A stretch of 64,000 nt of DNA from Clytia hemisphaerica (GCA_902728285.1 CACVBU010001295.1:1-64000), one strand, 5' to 3'; numbered from the stretch's first letter, positions 32,787 through 46,399 are shown. Notes: generated by a model from the letters alone, not told the origin. Numbers and translations are program-made.

Positions 32787-33153
32787 CTTTAATGGGATAA
32801 ACTTTCGCGGGGATTAAATTTCGCGGATTTCGCGGATTTGGGTGTCATCCGCGAAAATCCGCGAAATTAAGTCCCAATGGAAATTGGGAAGGGCCTTTTC
32901 CGCTAGATATTTCTAAACAAAACTCAAAATATGTCAGATAAATACTATTTGAATGGTTACTTGCATCAAAGAAGCGCTAATAATGTGTATTTTAACAACC
33001 AACATGCATGATTTGGCAGTAAAAGCCACAAAATCGTGAAAATATTACCACCAAATATTGCCTCCCGCGAAATTAAGTCCCCGCGAAATTTTTGAATTTC
33101 GCGGATAGGCCCAACTGCGAAATTTATCCCCGCGAAAGGTTATCCCATTAAAG
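32787..33153. mobile_element. TA-flanked MITE copy 2 (CTTTAATGGGATAAAC ends)
   Basis: The better preserved copy of the family at 8017-8293. Left end CTTTAATGGGATAAACTTTC, then GCGGGGATTAAATTTCGCGG; right end CCCCGCGAAAGGTTATCCCA then TTAAAG; TA on both sides. It carries about 90 bases (from about 32850) that copy 1 has lost. Confidence 0.85.
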
Positions 33154-33155
33154 TA

Positions 33156-34760
33156 ATTCGAAACTTAAAAGGTTTCTACAGAGTAGAAATTCTAAAGCTT
33201 TCCGACTTTTCGTCGTAAAAAATGAATGTGAGAAATGCGAGAGAAATCATATTGTTGACAGCCACTAACTAGGGGTTAATCTATCTATCTGGCGACTGGA
33301 TATTGGTATTATGTCTATTATAAATCATAGTCGTAAATTTAGTTGAAACACAGCTTGAAATTTGAAGAATTTCTGAAAATCTGTGAAAAAAAAAGAATTT
33401 GTTGGAACGAGTGACAATTTAGACAGGAATCTTAGCATAGCTACAATTAATCCAACATAGTAGGTGGGATAGTAGGTATTCGAGCAAGAATTAGCAATGC
33501 ATGCCGTTTTGTGTTATTGTTACAAATGCATCAAAATACAATTTTACAATGAATGACAGTAATGTGGTGTTCCAATATATTGATATATCAAGAGCAATCC
33601 CACAATTAACCACATTGACAAAAAGTTTAATTCCCAAATTAATGACCATAATCAAGGGCTGGTTTTGTTAAGGACTATTAAATGATTTTTAAATTACCAG
33701 TGAACCTTGTTTAGGGTTTGATTATACCAATTAGTTCCTACTCGTATTTATCATGTAATTTCTGTATTGAATTTTAATGCCGTTTGCAATGTATTCCAAA
33801 TTGCATGGAGTTATTTCATTCAGAAAGCTGTTAGCATTCTTTAGGATAAGGATTAGATTGTATTAGATTGGATTCGAATAGTCAATGTCATTGGGTTACA
33901 AAAAAGTCAAGAGTGAGGTAGATTTAGCTCTAATGATTGGTAACCTGAGAACAGATCGTGATTTTTATCTACCCAAAAACGTGCCTTTAAAACAAAACGT
34001 GTCAATAGCGAAATCCAAATCTTGTCAGTGGTTGAATGGTGCCACAATCAAAAAATAATTATATTTCTATCTAATAGACAGAAACTCCACCGGAATTGCC
34101 TGAAAATGGTACTTTGAAAATAAACTATTTTAACACTGATTTGGAAATGGCATGAATGATTCTTTCCCTCCCTTCCGATATGTCAGAAATGATTGTTGAT
34201 TAACCTCTCAAGGTCAAAGGGGTGGTCATCTGTTTCTATTTTGAAGTATGGTCTTAGAGATAAGGGACACCCAAAGAAAATTTTTTCAAAACTTTACAAA
34301 TTATTGCAAAAAGAAGTTCTCTGTGATCTTGACATGTGACATTGTTTACCATAAAGGCGTGCGCTGTAATAATTCTATGTCTAAAAATTAACCACATGCT
34401 AATTTTCTCATATGGAAGATTGGAGAATTACTTTGATTGCAATAATGAACTGTCAAAAAATGTCAAAAAGTCATTCTTTTCAATAGCAAACTATAACAGT
34501 AAGAACTGGCCCTGGACATACCATTGTAATTTTCAACCACTACAATTTGACCCTGAGTTAGTTTGAGATTTTTCGATTTTTCGTCCTGATAAGGTCCCAG
34601 ATTTACCAAACATTCATATACGACAGGATGCACTTCTCAAACTCAAGCGGCACGCCACCATCGGCCGTCAATGCCAGCGCCTCCCCCGGGACTTAGCCTA
34701 TAATAGACGTCACCCGCGTTTATTCTACGCAATTAACGTCTATTCCACTTTGCGACTTTT
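33156..34760. other. Gene-free stretch
   Basis: AT-rich sequence with no exon, RNA gene or paired repeat recognised. A CCCCCGGGACTTAGCC fragment at about 34685-34702 resembles the right end of the G-rich repeats. Confidence 0.4.
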
Positions 34761-35098
34761 TCGAATGTTTTGAGTCCAGGTTTTCGGCACTGACCTTTAT
34801 ATATCCCTAGATCAAGCTATATCTGCCATCTTTGATCGAAGTTTCCTTTTGAATTGGTACCCGTAAAGAAGTCATTGCAGTGTTAAAAATTAATGTCTAA
34901 CAGCGCTACATCATCAAAAGTTTTCGAGGGAAAGTAGATCTAGTGTACTCGATCTATTTACACCACTATTGAGTAGTGCCGCCATTAGGGTACCACTTTT
35001 CAAAAAAAAACTCCGATCAAAGATTTTGCTTGGCCGGGATTCAGAAGCTTGGTCTAGGGTATATAAAGGTCAGTGGTTTTCGGGCTCCAAACATTCGA
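34761..35098. mobile_element. Foldback element, TCGAATGTTTTGAG arms
   Basis: The left arm contains GTTTTCGGCACTGACCTTTA then TATATCCCTAGATCAAGCT. The right arm contains AGCTTGGTCTAGGGTATATA then AAGGTCAGTGGTTTTCGGGC. The arms pair over about 58 bp with a few differences. The interior is non-coding and contains GGTACC(C) words. Confidence 0.65.
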
Positions 35099-38000
35099 TT
35101 TTTTGACGTCACTTCAAACTTTTGAAGCCCTTGCAGTAGGGAAAAATCGAATTTGCGTCAAAACATACAAAAGGCTTCTATTTTTCAAAAATCGTCGTGG
35201 AACTCACTAAGAAACGAGATGAAAAATCCCGTTTTTAGTGGGGTGCTCGCTAGACGGGACTTGGACTAGCCATTAAACCCTTAGAACACTATAATAATAA
35301 TATAATTTACCACTCAAAAGTCAAATCATCAAAAAAATAATCACAATCCAAACATTCTTAACAACAGATGCATCACTCGCTTACTAAAGACGTCCCTAAT
35401 GGACAGGAAAGGTAGGCGACAACTAGTAAAAGTGAGTGAGTGAAAACACAGTGACGAAATCAAAAACAAAACAATCGGTACCTATTCTTTCTTACCGCTC
35501 ATCTTCATTTCTTGGCACTCTTCTACAGTTTCCAGAGACTAATGACTTTCTTTCTCTTGGTCAAACTCAGTCCTCTTAAGGCCAATAATGATTTGGCAAC
35601 CAGAGAGTTATTTTTGAGCAGACGAAACAAAGTAGTGTCTCCATATACACTTATTCTAAAAAGTTTCTTAAATTGGAAACCAACGTGTTTTAAACGAAAG
35701 AATAGAAACCTAATTGGTAACAATATCGTCCAGAAATATTCGTGGTACTTGCCAAAAATAAGTACGTTAATTAATTTTCGAAAGAAGCATTATCTTTTCA
35801 ATTACTTCACTATTTTACATTGGTTTTTGGAGTGGTCTATATGCAATTGGCTGGCAATTATTGGCATTATTTGGAAAGGTTGAAAAATTCTTTTGTTATG
35901 TCTTGAGACCGTTATAATGCGTACAATTAGTGATACATTGATACATGACATTATATATTATGACATGATATATATTTGTATATCTCAAACCTGGTTTACA
36001 GGTTAAATTTGAGATAATTCATTTACTTTAACCTTTTCATATATTAAACCCCTTTTATTAAAAGTAGTCCTTTGTTTTGGATGATATCAAATATTATCCA
36101 ATCCAATCGAAAGCTTGAAATTAGATTATATTATCCTTTCCGCCCTTCCTACTAAATTTGATTTGCAAACTGGGATACTATGGGCTTTCGCTATGGCATT
36201 CAATAGTGTCACTTGTTACCAATTGTCGTGGGGGGGGGGCAATTGTCCTGTTACTAATTTGCCTAAGTGCCTCCCCCGGGGGTGTGCATTGTTATTATGA
36301 ACATGTAGGAAACCATGTCAGTGTAATTTCCCTTGAGTGGTAGCATAAAGCGAATGAACTTTAATTATTTGAGATATGCTTAGTTAGAAGATAGAAAGTA
36401 AAAGTATTTTGTGGCATTTCCTTGCTTGAACACTTCAAGGAAAACCTGCTGAAAGATAGTGTAGTGTAAATGACTTTCAGTTATGATGATTATGTGTCTA
36501 TAAGGCTTGTTAGAGAAACTTCTGTGGTCATCTAAATAGGTTTCTATGTTTACATTTTTAGGCACAATAATGACAAAAATGACAAAGCTGAATTTAGCTC
36601 CTTAAAACAATTGAAAAATAAACAACATTCGACAATAATTTTCAAATGGTTGAAATTCTCTATGGATGGCTTGCCAATAACAATTTCAAAGTACAAGTGG
36701 TCAATTTTGTGCTTGATGTTTAGACACGAGATCCACTTGACAAAATGACGACTTAACAATATTCGAGGTAATAGAAAAGTAGAAGTAAAACATTTTCAAG
36801 TAGTTCTAGGCATTAGCTACCTCAAGAATTTTATAAGGAATCTCTAGTTATACACACTACTTGTTACTAATACTTCTATGATGTTTAAAACACAAAGGTT
36901 TAATGTTCAAAACCTAAAAAGCGAAACTGTTTCACTAAACTGTAAATGGTTTTGCTATTGCATTGCTAATTCGATTTCTAAAATCTTACACTTCTCACGC
37001 TACTATTTTGAATTTAAATGAAGTCACAGCAACGAATTTCAAAATGGTAGCCTAGTTGAAAAAAAAAATATTAAAGCTTATAGGGCTTATGCATGCGTGC
37101 GCTTAGTGAACCAGCGTAAACAAGGTGTAGTGCTTGGTCAGAATAATGGTTTAGCAAAACCAAAAATCAAATGGTCTAAAAATGTTTTTTTTTAATTGCT
37201 TTTTCAGATGAAGTAATGATTTATTTCAAGGATCTCGAAGTTTACAAGGACCAATATAGTAAGTTTTATAGACATTATGCATAGGGTCGCATTAATCCGC
37301 TCTAAAACCCCTACGTTGGAATTTCCATAATTCTTAACTAAAAACGCTACAAACTAGGTCATGTTCAACAGAATAAATTATTTTTGACAACGAAACACAA
37401 CTTAACATATTTAAGCCCGGTTACCAAGCAACCCTTAATTATTCCTGACGTCATTCATAACATACTTCATCTTCTTTTAATAATTATTACTTGTCATAGC
37501 ATCATTTACTTGTCATTTAGTTTGCGTATTAGCTTCCTTATAACTCATACTCGTTTTAATGTCTTCTTCATTAGAATGACCTCCTTTTCCTCATCCTTAT
37601 ATGCGTTCAAATACTCGAGTATTATTCTCAGGGATTTGACAAAGAATTACAATCGCCATCATAGAATTTGTAGCTAAACCTAAGATTGCCATTTTTAAAG
37701 CATTTTAACCTGCCAAGTTTCCTTAGTAATACTTTTCCAAAAAATCTATATTGTTGGTTAGAGTTAAGTTGTTTTTTGGAATTTAACCTCAAGAATACGA
37801 TTAAGAATATTTTTGCTTGATTTTCCTCAATAAGTTACGACTAGAAAACATAATTATTATAAAAAAGGGGGAAATTTATCATCAAATTAAGAGTTGTCCG
37901 AAATACATTGATTGATTTATACTCGAACCTGTGAAAGTCACATCATCAAATTCATATTTCACATCTCATACTTTTCAAAAGGCTGGGAAGATGATAATTT

Positions 38001-40210
38001 TTGGTTCTTTTAACATTTCCAAGCTTTTTAATCAACTGTGATGTACGATCTTTCCAAGAGCCATTTTTAAAAGCCACGATCGAGCTTTTGAGTCAGATAT
38101 ATAATGGATTGGTGGAGAAAGTCCAATGTTTTTAAATATCTTTAACGACTTCTAAGGGTTCTAAGTTTAATTAAAAAGTAGCCTTGAATTGCTGGCCATC
38201 TTTTGCAAAGGTCATAACGCAAAAGTGTGCCAATAGTCTACGGAAGTTCAGTCCTAGTTCTTTGAGCAATTTCTGAAACCAGTTACTTTTTAAAAGTAGT
38301 TTATATAACACTTCACATTGTTAGATCTTAAACCGCAAAACAAAATTAACGATCTATAATTTGAATCGTCTAATTAAAAAGAAAACGCTAATTCTGTATG
38401 GTCTTATCTCTTAGATTAATTAAATGCAATTGACGATATAAATAATACACAGTGAACATGCAGTGCTTCGTCTAAGTAACATTTCCTTTTATTTGTAATA
38501 AACAAAGATCAAAATCTCAACCTGTTGGTCTCACTCAAAACTGTTGACAATAGATAGCATCTTGTCAATACAATACATTCTTTTGTTCTTCATGTTAAAA
38601 GGGGGTTACATAACCCAATGATGATTTTTGTATTTTTTAATTGTATTTTTTTTGTAGCCAACCTGATTAGACGATGTACTATTTTTATCCTCCCTCGTGT
38701 CTGTAGAATGTTACTGAACTTACTGATTAAGCTTCATAATGATAATCCTGGAATTGTGGGAAATTATTGAGGACTTTTGTATCTATACCTTGGTCATCCA
38801 TAATCATTGACTTACTTAAATTGCCAATGTAACGACTGAAGATATCTCTGAACCTTTTTTGGAGTTATGTGCTCACATTATGTAAATAACCTCCATGCTC
38901 TTCTGATTTACTGGATTTGTGTTTCTTATTAAATCCCTTAAAGCCTTCATCAGTTTTTGGAAAAAGTATTAACTTGTTTCTGATGTCAACCTCCTTTCAT
39001 AGTAAAGTCTGTCTCAATATAATTTGCAGCGGAGACAAAAAAGGCTGTAACTTTGGATATTATAATTACATAGCGGCTTTCCTTAAAAAGATAATCTGGA
39101 TTGAAATTTTAGCAAATACGAAACAAATTTCTTGTGGAATAATGCTATAATCTTCATTTTTATATCGGATATTCTTTAATCTTGGAACGTCACAAAAAAA
39201 ATATAGTAATTTCAGTTAAAAAATACAGCTTAAAACTATGCCCTGGTTGACTTAAAGAAAGGGTTTTTTTTGTTGTTTTTTGATGGTTTTTATAGTCAAT
39301 CAGTGATAAACTTTGGACTATACCTTTCGATAGAATAAATTTCTTTGAAATTCTTTTTCATATTAGCTTTCATATCAGATGTTCTAAGATAAAAAAACCA
39401 CTCGTGTGAAAATGATTATTAAAGAAGTTGTTTTTCTTCTTCTTAATTTTTAATCTTCATTTTCCGATCTTTGATAATATTCCACTCCTGTTTATCTTTT
39501 CAACAACCAGTAAATCACTAATCTTATTCATGTTCTATCAAAAGTTACAGCCTTTTTTGTCTCTGCTGCAAATTATATTGAGAACAGATTCAATTAAGAT
39601 TTCTATTCCTCAACTCTAGTGCACTAAGAACCCGAATTTATTAGAGCCAATAGAATAGGCTGTTCATCAAGGAGCTTTAGTTTTCACAGTTTTCACTACA
39701 TCTTCGAATTAAGATACGATTTTAATGATAAGCTAATAGCCTCAATATTTCTTTAAATGTCTTAAATGTCTTACAACTATCTTAAAGATCTTGGGCCATC
39801 TTGATGATATTTAAGAGCTATAGTCTTTAAAACAATGTTCAATATAAATCGTTTAATTATATTAACCAGATTGAAAACGAGGGTGTTCTTTGAAAACCTA
39901 TTATATCGCTAAATTAGTAATTCAATTTATTTTAAATTATCTCTGAACGAAAATTATTTCGCAATCTTTATATTCTAGTAATTGAGTTTTCATTATAAAC
40001 GATGAAAAGTTGACATATTGACATTTTGACTTTATAATGTTGACATATCCTGGATCTGCCTTGGAAGCCAATTACCTGGTTACTGTAATATTATTGTTAT
40101 TTATGAAGTAAATTCTAGAAGTTTTACATCACCGTCTTTACCTATTTACCCGATGCAGTAGATATTTTAATCCGACTATGACAATTCTAACACTCCTTCT
40201 TAATGCCCTG
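35099..40210. other. Gene-free stretch
   Basis: Five kilobases of AT-rich sequence without a credible exon. A G-run fragment at about 36228-36286 (a run of nine or more G, then CTCCCCCGGGGG) is a short relative of the G-rich repeats. Open frames at 35512-35883 and 37384-37677 have no domain features. Confidence 0.4.
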
Positions 40211-40718
40211 TTAACCCTTTAAGTACCAATGACGAGTATAGGAGGGCGAAGCCCTCTTGTGATGCCAAGTTTAAGTTAGAAAACGTCATTTTTGGTCTAA
40301 CTAATAGGAATTGAATTGAGTTCCATGCTCAAGCAAAAAAAAATCAAGCGTGAATCTTTCTAGCGAGATTTTAAGCCAAAAAGTCAAAAAAAAAAACGCA
40401 AAAGTTTGACAAACATCCACTTTTTTAAGATTTTGACCGTTTTTTGACTATTTTTGGTCAACGAGTGATCCAAGAACCTCCAAAATTGGCCCTGCTTTAC
40501 TCGATTCTGTCATTTAGCGAAATAATTTGAAGTCTTACTACTGGGCACCTTTCTATCATTCAGGCAGGTCCGAGACTCTAAGCTATCCAACGAACTATAA
40601 ACGAGCTTTTAACTCCTTCTAGATCCGGAGATATAAGCCTTTAAAGTTTGAACTAGCGATTTTCTTTAAAAAATTTAGAAAAAAATGATCGTGGCACTTA
40701 AAGGTCTTGAAGGGTTAA
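40211..40718. mobile_element. Inverted-repeat element with TTAACCCTT ends
   Basis: Left end TTAACCCTTTAAGTACCA and right end TGGCACTTAAAGGTCTTGA then AGGGTTAA are inverted with small indels. The interior has paired AAGTCAAAAAAAAA and TTTTTTGAC-type stretches and no coding sequence. Confidence 0.5.
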
Positions 40719-40821
40719 GGGATCGGCCAATTTAAATATAATGACTCATAACTGGTATTTTTTAAATACTTAAAAAAATGTAATAATAAATAACAGAAAA
40801 ATGCCAGCAAGTCTTCTTATA

Positions 40822-41173
40822 CACGCTTTTTTTTACAAGAATACACTTTATAAGAATGTCCATGATGAAAATGGCCAAAAAACTAAGAATATGCTAAGAA
40901 TATCACCATCATGGAATTTTGCTACTGAAGCTAAAAATGCCATTTTAAGAGCATTTTCAATTATAAATTGTCAATTATCCCCAAGTAAGGCTCACTCCTT
41001 TCACAAAAATGCCATTTTATGCTTGAGACGTATGTACTAAATGTTAAATCTAGTATGAATTAGGATCCTAACCTAAGAATGTGCTGTAAGAATATTTTAG
41101 GATGATTTTCCCAAAAAACTTAAGAATATCCATGATGAAATGGATTTACACCATTCTTATAAAAAAAAGCGTG
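40822..41173. mobile_element. TA-flanked MITE, CACGCTTTTTTT family copy 2
   Basis: Ends CACGCTTTTTTTTACAAGAA and TTCTTATAAAAAAAAGCGTG, each next to TA. GAATGTCCATGATGAAA and GAATATCCATGATGAAA lie just inside the two ends. It shares terminal sequence with 30460-30683 but has a longer, different interior. Confidence 0.72.
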
Positions 41174-41889
41174 TAGCCTGGATATCCATGCTATGCTTTC
41201 TTCGTTTATATATTTATGGTGAAATTTGGAGCATGGTTCGGGTTGAGGGTTTGAATTTCCCAGATCCTAATGACAATTGAAGACACAGCCAATCAAATTT
41301 TGTTATTCTTTCAATGGTCACACTTTCTTAGAGAAAACCCAAGGTCTGTAATTTGGTTTTAATTGTAGTGAGTGAGGACTGCGCTAAATTATCAGATTAT
41401 AAAAATACAGGAGGGGTCTTCTCCTGTCTAGTCTTCTCAAAGTCTCTGTTTTTGAGTTTCGTACAGTAATTCAACTTTGTTGATTTCAGATAGGGTTTTC
41501 AGACTTTGTTGAAGAAGTTCTTTTTTTAAATCCAGGAAGTTCAAACTGGACATTTTCTAATTGCAGATACTTTGCAAGGTGGCCATTTTAATCTCCAACA
41601 AATAAAATACTGTCTAGAAATGCATACATCTAAAACAACAACAACAACAACAACAAGTATCCACAATAAGCAGGCGGATTAAAACATGCTCTTATGTTTT
41701 TATTTTCTTTATAGGAATTCATAATTCAACTAAGTAATTAGAGATTTTTCTTGGATTTGGAATTTGACAATGATACCTTAATGCGATCTGGCTAAAGTTA
41801 AAGTCGATATTTTAGTTGGCCTTATACATATTCTACAAAGATTCGACTCTAAGATCAAAAACAATTGTTAAGACATTTAAAACACGTTT
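41174..41889. other. Gene-free stretch with a short (AAC)n run
   Basis: No exon recognised. A simple (ACA)n repeat of about 24 bases lies at 41633-41656. Confidence 0.45.
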
Positions 41890-42428
41890 TTAAATCGACT
41901 CGGCAATGTGCACAACGCCCGGGGGGGTACTAGGGCAAGATGGGTTACGGGGATGCTCCGCTGGTCAGGGTACCTTTTTTAGCCTCCACGAGTCCCAGGT
42001 AGGGTCGCAAAAACACCAAAATAGAAAAATCAGTCCCTCGTAGGGTGCCTATTTTTGGAAAATTTGGGGAAAAAGTAGAAAATTTGAGAAAATTTTGGTA
42101 TTTCAGTCCCATTCAGGGTCACTTTTTTCGCAAATTTCGAGTCCCACGTAGGGTCCATTTTTCGAACCTCAGCGGAGCACCCCCGTCGGTCGGCAAGGGT
42201 AGTACCCCCCCCCCGGGGCACAACGCCACCCTGAAGTTGAGCTTTTCCTATAAAATCAAGGAGGTCGTGTAAAAACCTGATGTTGTGAATAACAAAAGGA
42301 AAAGCGAAAAGGTTATTGAGGGATTTACTGGATGGCGCCTTTGCAAACATTTTCAGAATCTCGCTTTCGGCTTTTATCAACTCACGGCGATAATTTTTAA
42401 TCAGCCGGAAACCGATTTCCCGTTTCAA
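41890..42428 (-). pseudogene. Unrecognised exon split by a G-rich element
   Basis: The minus strand from 42428 encodes KREIGFRLIKNYRRELIKAE, continuing with KMFAKAPSSKSLNN and HNIRFLHDLLDFIGKAQLQG, a protein-like, helix-rich segment of about 70 codons. At 42227 it is interrupted by the element at 41920-42217. Beyond the element the same frame resumes as HIAESI and stops at 41890-41892 once one copy of the 10-bp target duplication is discounted. So the frame was intact when the element arrived. No family was recognised; it may be the last exon of a host gene or a transposon protein. Confidence 0.5.
41920..42217. mobile_element. G-rich element with 10-bp target duplication
   Basis: Begins CGGGGGGGTACTAGGGCAAG and ends AGTACCCCCCCCCCGGGG. 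GGATGCTCCGCTGGTC near the left pairs with CAGCGGAGCACCCC near the right. GCACAACGCC flanks it exactly on both sides (41910-41919 and 42218-42227). The interior is a loose tandem of GAGTCCCA(C/G)GTAGGGTC units. Relatives at 15395, 21320 and 62253 are less complete. Confidence 0.85.
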
Positions 42429-45400
42429 AAAGGTATTGTTTGTTTTTACCCCGATTACAATTTGAAGAATTCTTTCTTGGATTTAACACATCGTGTAGTC
42501 TAGCAAGCTAGACGACTAATTCAGACATATTAGAAATAAAGCAAAAAAGTAAATTTTAGTCGTCTAGAAACCTTTGTGCACTAACTCCAAACAAAAAAAA
42601 AGTGTCAATATCGCAATTAAAATTTTTTCCCGCTCAAAAAAAATTCTTGAAAATAAAATGTGTGTGGATTTGTGTGTTAAAAATGTTTCATTTGAGTTGA
42701 TTTTATTTTGAGAGTTTGTTGTTGCTTAATAAATTGTTTTCTCGCTACGCAAGTTTCTGCGTAGCTAGGCCCGGTATCTATAAGGCCAGAACACCGGATT
42801 CTTCCAGTCGTTTATACAAACTAAATCCCGTATCATTATTTGTGTTTATTATTAGTATTACATGCATTATAAACGACTCCAGTCTACACATCGTGGGTCT
42901 ATGGAACTTTTCTTTAAATCTATCTTCGATTTTGCCTTCAACTTTGATACGGGTTAGACAAATTGGTCGGAAATTAAACCTGTGATACTTTCAAAATAAA
43001 GGTATGAACTCGATAGACTATTTTTAAACAGGCTATTTAAAGAAAAATGAAGAACTTTTGTCGACCGAAATTTTTTTAAATAAATGGGGGTGTCCCTATA
43101 AGGTTCATCAGGGGGTAGAAGAAATTCAAAAAATTAAGAACGGGGGCGGTAATTACGCACCTTAGAGAAACCAAAGCTTCCTCTGTTAAGGTATCTACTA
43201 AATTTCATAAGGTCAGCAACATAACTACAGATATCACATTAAAAATTGATGCCTTTCATATCTAATGATCGAAAGTGAATGTATTCAAACGTAATTGAAG
43301 GATTATTTTTATAACTATCGGATGTAATAGACTTCTATATCATTTTTTGTGCTACTTTTTAAAGATTTCCTGCAATTTCGAAACGCGTATATCACAAAAA
43401 TATCGTTTTGTGTGTATCTCTATTAAAAAACAATGCTGCTTTTTTATATTGATTTTGCTGGGATTGTCTTCTTTCTAAATTGTTTTGTACATTGTTTACA
43501 GGGTACTCTGTAGCGATGTAAATAAGACTGTGCGTATTTTGTATTAAATTGTTACATCCGCACCCCGCCCTCCGCCCCTATTCTTTGAAATTATTTCCAA
43601 GTTTCCGTTGGCATCAACGTATGTTCGATATAATGTTGATGCATGCACTTTTTCAGATTCTGCAGAATTTAGATTTAAAATCAGGTTCATTACAATTACG
43701 TCAATAAAGAAGCCAAAAGCCTTAATATTCGATAAAGATTAAGTTTACTGACATCATGTAATGCAATGTAAGTAGATTTTCTGCTTATGCATAGACTTCA
43801 AAAGTTGACAAAATTGGGCCTAAATACTACGTCAAGTAATAAATTAATTAATGAAATTCAAGAGATTCTTGCACGGAAGACAAAAAAGCACTTTGAATTT
43901 CAAAGGTTGCCAAACCTCACCACAAGTATTTTGCTTACAATATGGGTTTTTAATTTGCTGATGCCCTTTTTAGGGGTCGTTAGATTACTACTTTTTGCAA
44001 AACTCATGAAAACAAAACAAAATAGATCAATTACTTTTGGTCAAATTGTTATGAAGTTTATTAAATGCATTTTGTAAAACGGACAAGACCCCTACATTTC
44101 AATTTCCAAGGTTATAAATGGGGCTATAAATAGAAAAGAGAAATTAAATTTTTAACCACAATTTTGAATTCTGCTCGTAACATTTTTGGATTTGCTGATT
44201 TTTATAGTCACGGAACCAGAAAATGATTAAGCAGTCGCCAAGAGACAATCGAAAAATAGTTTCTTAGGGGTGATGACACCGCAGAAATTTGAAAAGCAGA
44301 TGTGATGTGATTTATTCACGATTCTAAATTGTTTTTTTTTACCGTTGAGTCTGACATACATTTGTACTTTATCTTAAATAAAATATTAGCAGCTCACATT
44401 GATTATTGTTCGATATTGTTCTTGAAATCGATTTTTCGCTTAGCTGGTCTACAATTAGTTCTAAAGGTACAATTTCTTGAGCACTAGAAAAATTAAACAC
44501 CGGAAAAATAGCTGTTAGAAATATTGAAGGAAAAAGACAACTTTGTCACAACCATTTCAAAGAATGTTAAAAAAAAGGATAGTTATAAAACGAGAATTTT
44601 TAATGGCTAATTAGTAGCTCCTTCGGAAATGCAAAAAGTGCCACCTGTTTAAATTGTTCTTAAAATACTCATCATCATTTTCCACTTTGTAAATTTTAAA
44701 TTTAGCTAATTAATTTTACAAGGGCGTTTCCGTACATCATTACTTATCCGGCCATTTCGAATGGAATTGCTACCATTTTTGAAATATTTCTGATATTGGA
44801 ATGGCGTTGAATTCTCCTTATAGTACACATCTAGTTAAACTAGCAATGGATCCTTGCCCTGTATATTTCTATTTTTCACAAGAAAACATTCGTGTTTCGT
44901 GATCATGATAAAAAATTTCCATATTTAAGCCTAAAAATATTCTTAACATGTTCTTATTTTCGCTATTTTTTGGGTATTTTGTGTGTTTTTCTAAGAAATC
45001 GGGTGTGTTTTAAAATCCCAAAAGCCTTAAAATGTTCTTAAAACTTGTTTTTAACATTTTGGCCATCGAAGCCTTATGCTATTTACATTACTTGCTTCTT
45101 AAAAAAAAAAAAACGTGTAAGCAAAATTCTGATACCGCACACAAAGAAACATTTTGACGTAAATTGCTTTTGTATTTAATCTGTTACAAATTAAATCTTG
45201 TAATTGTAACCAAGGTCTCTTGCAAAGAATTGCAGATTTTCGCAGAAATCGCCTCTGTTGAAAATGCCCAAAACAAAATGTGACACAGGCCTTTTCTACA
45301 AGATTGATCACAATTTTCTCTTATCTTTAGCCTTTTCACTATTCAGACGATTCATGTGGGGGGATCTCGATATTGTGATTGAGAAACATGATTGGAAAAA

Positions 45401-45748
45401 GCAAGGATGGGAAATGCAATGAAAAGAAAGGCTGCTCCATTAACATTGCGGTAAGGCTTAGAACTTCTCGATTGTTTAGCTTTTGCTAAACTGACAGAAA
45501 ACAGTTATAGTTTTTTAAGTTGGTTAGTGGTCTTAACAATACCATTAAAAAATTCCGAAAATTTCAATGGGCCCTTGTCCCTACAATCTCTGCAAAAGTC
45601 TCTGAATGGTCTTATCGTATAATTGAGTCTTTCCTGAAGAAAATTATCGAATTGCAGGTATTCGGTGATTTTTTAGTTTTAAGTTTTACCCCAGTCTACT
45701 CCATGAAATCAAAATTATGATTAAAACTAGCCATAATTTTCATTAAAG
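42429..45748. other. Gene-free stretch
   Basis: AT-rich; no credible exon. The open frame at 43787-44077 is Lys/Leu-rich without domain features. The MITE relic at about 44920-45117 lies within. Confidence 0.4.
44920..45117. mobile_element. CACG(C)TTTTT family MITE copy 3, left end missing
   Basis: Shares AAGCCTAAAAATATTCTTAA, CATGTTCTTATTTTCGC, GAAATCGGGTGTGTTTTA and GGCCATCGAAGCCTTA with copies 1 and 4, and ends in an A run plus CGTG next to TA. The left terminal repeat is gone. Confidence 0.68.
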
Positions 45749-46399
45749 TGCCACCGCAGAAGAACGATCAAATAAGTTGTTGAATTTGGAAAGAAATGTT
45801 ACTGATAGCCGTTACTTTTGTTAGAATGGCATCTCATCTGAAGCAAAATTTAGTCTACAAATATTAGCAAGTTGTGTCCATCTCATAGATATCTTCTTAT
45901 AGAGATAAAAAAGTTATTTATCTGTTTTTTTTTGTCATCTCTTTTATTACCAAAATAATAGAATATAATGGCTTGTTTATATCATACTAAACGCTACTGT
46001 ACTAAACTGCCTTTTTAATGCAATAGTCACACGACAAGTTTTTGAAGGGATACAAATTTCTAATTTGCGTTGCTCAGAGCGGTTAATAACTACTTGTGGT
46101 TTAAATAGGGAATTTCCCAACAAAAAAGGAATTTCCCTTAATTCGACTCCCTGAGGTAATAAAAAAAGACATATAGAGCTTTGAAAATGGGTAATCAGAT
46201 CAAAACAAATCCGGAAAAGTGTTTTTAATGATGATAAAACAATAGAAATACAGTCAAGCTAAGAATGTTACCGGTACACCATTTAACCGGAACTAAAATA
46301 CTGAAAAACGCGCGCAAAATTATGAGATGTTTGCCCAACTTCCTTATGCGTGAAGCTATGAATGCCATCCTCGGAAGCTTTAGGCTTCCTGCGGTGGCA
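45749..46399. mobile_element. CTGCGGTGGCA-ended element, uninterrupted copy
   Basis: TGCCACCGCAG at 45749-45759 and CTGCGGTGGCA at 46389-46399 form an 11-bp terminal inverted repeat. The body matches 13706-15375 apart from the two nested insertions there, and its last 120 bases match 48040-48167. A small hairpin (GGAAGC-TTTAG-GCTTCC) lies just inside the right end. It is inserted in the pseudogene at 46400-46903 and supplies that frame's stop codon. Confidence 0.78.

Noticed and set aside
32505-32792. 95-codon frame beside the putative retroelement tail
   Set aside because: It lacks polymerase or endonuclease motifs and runs into a MITE; it is not evidence for a coding retroelement.
43787-44077. 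96-codon plus-strand open frame with a hydrophobic stretch
   Set aside because: No recognisable family, AT-driven composition, and no supporting splice or promoter signal.
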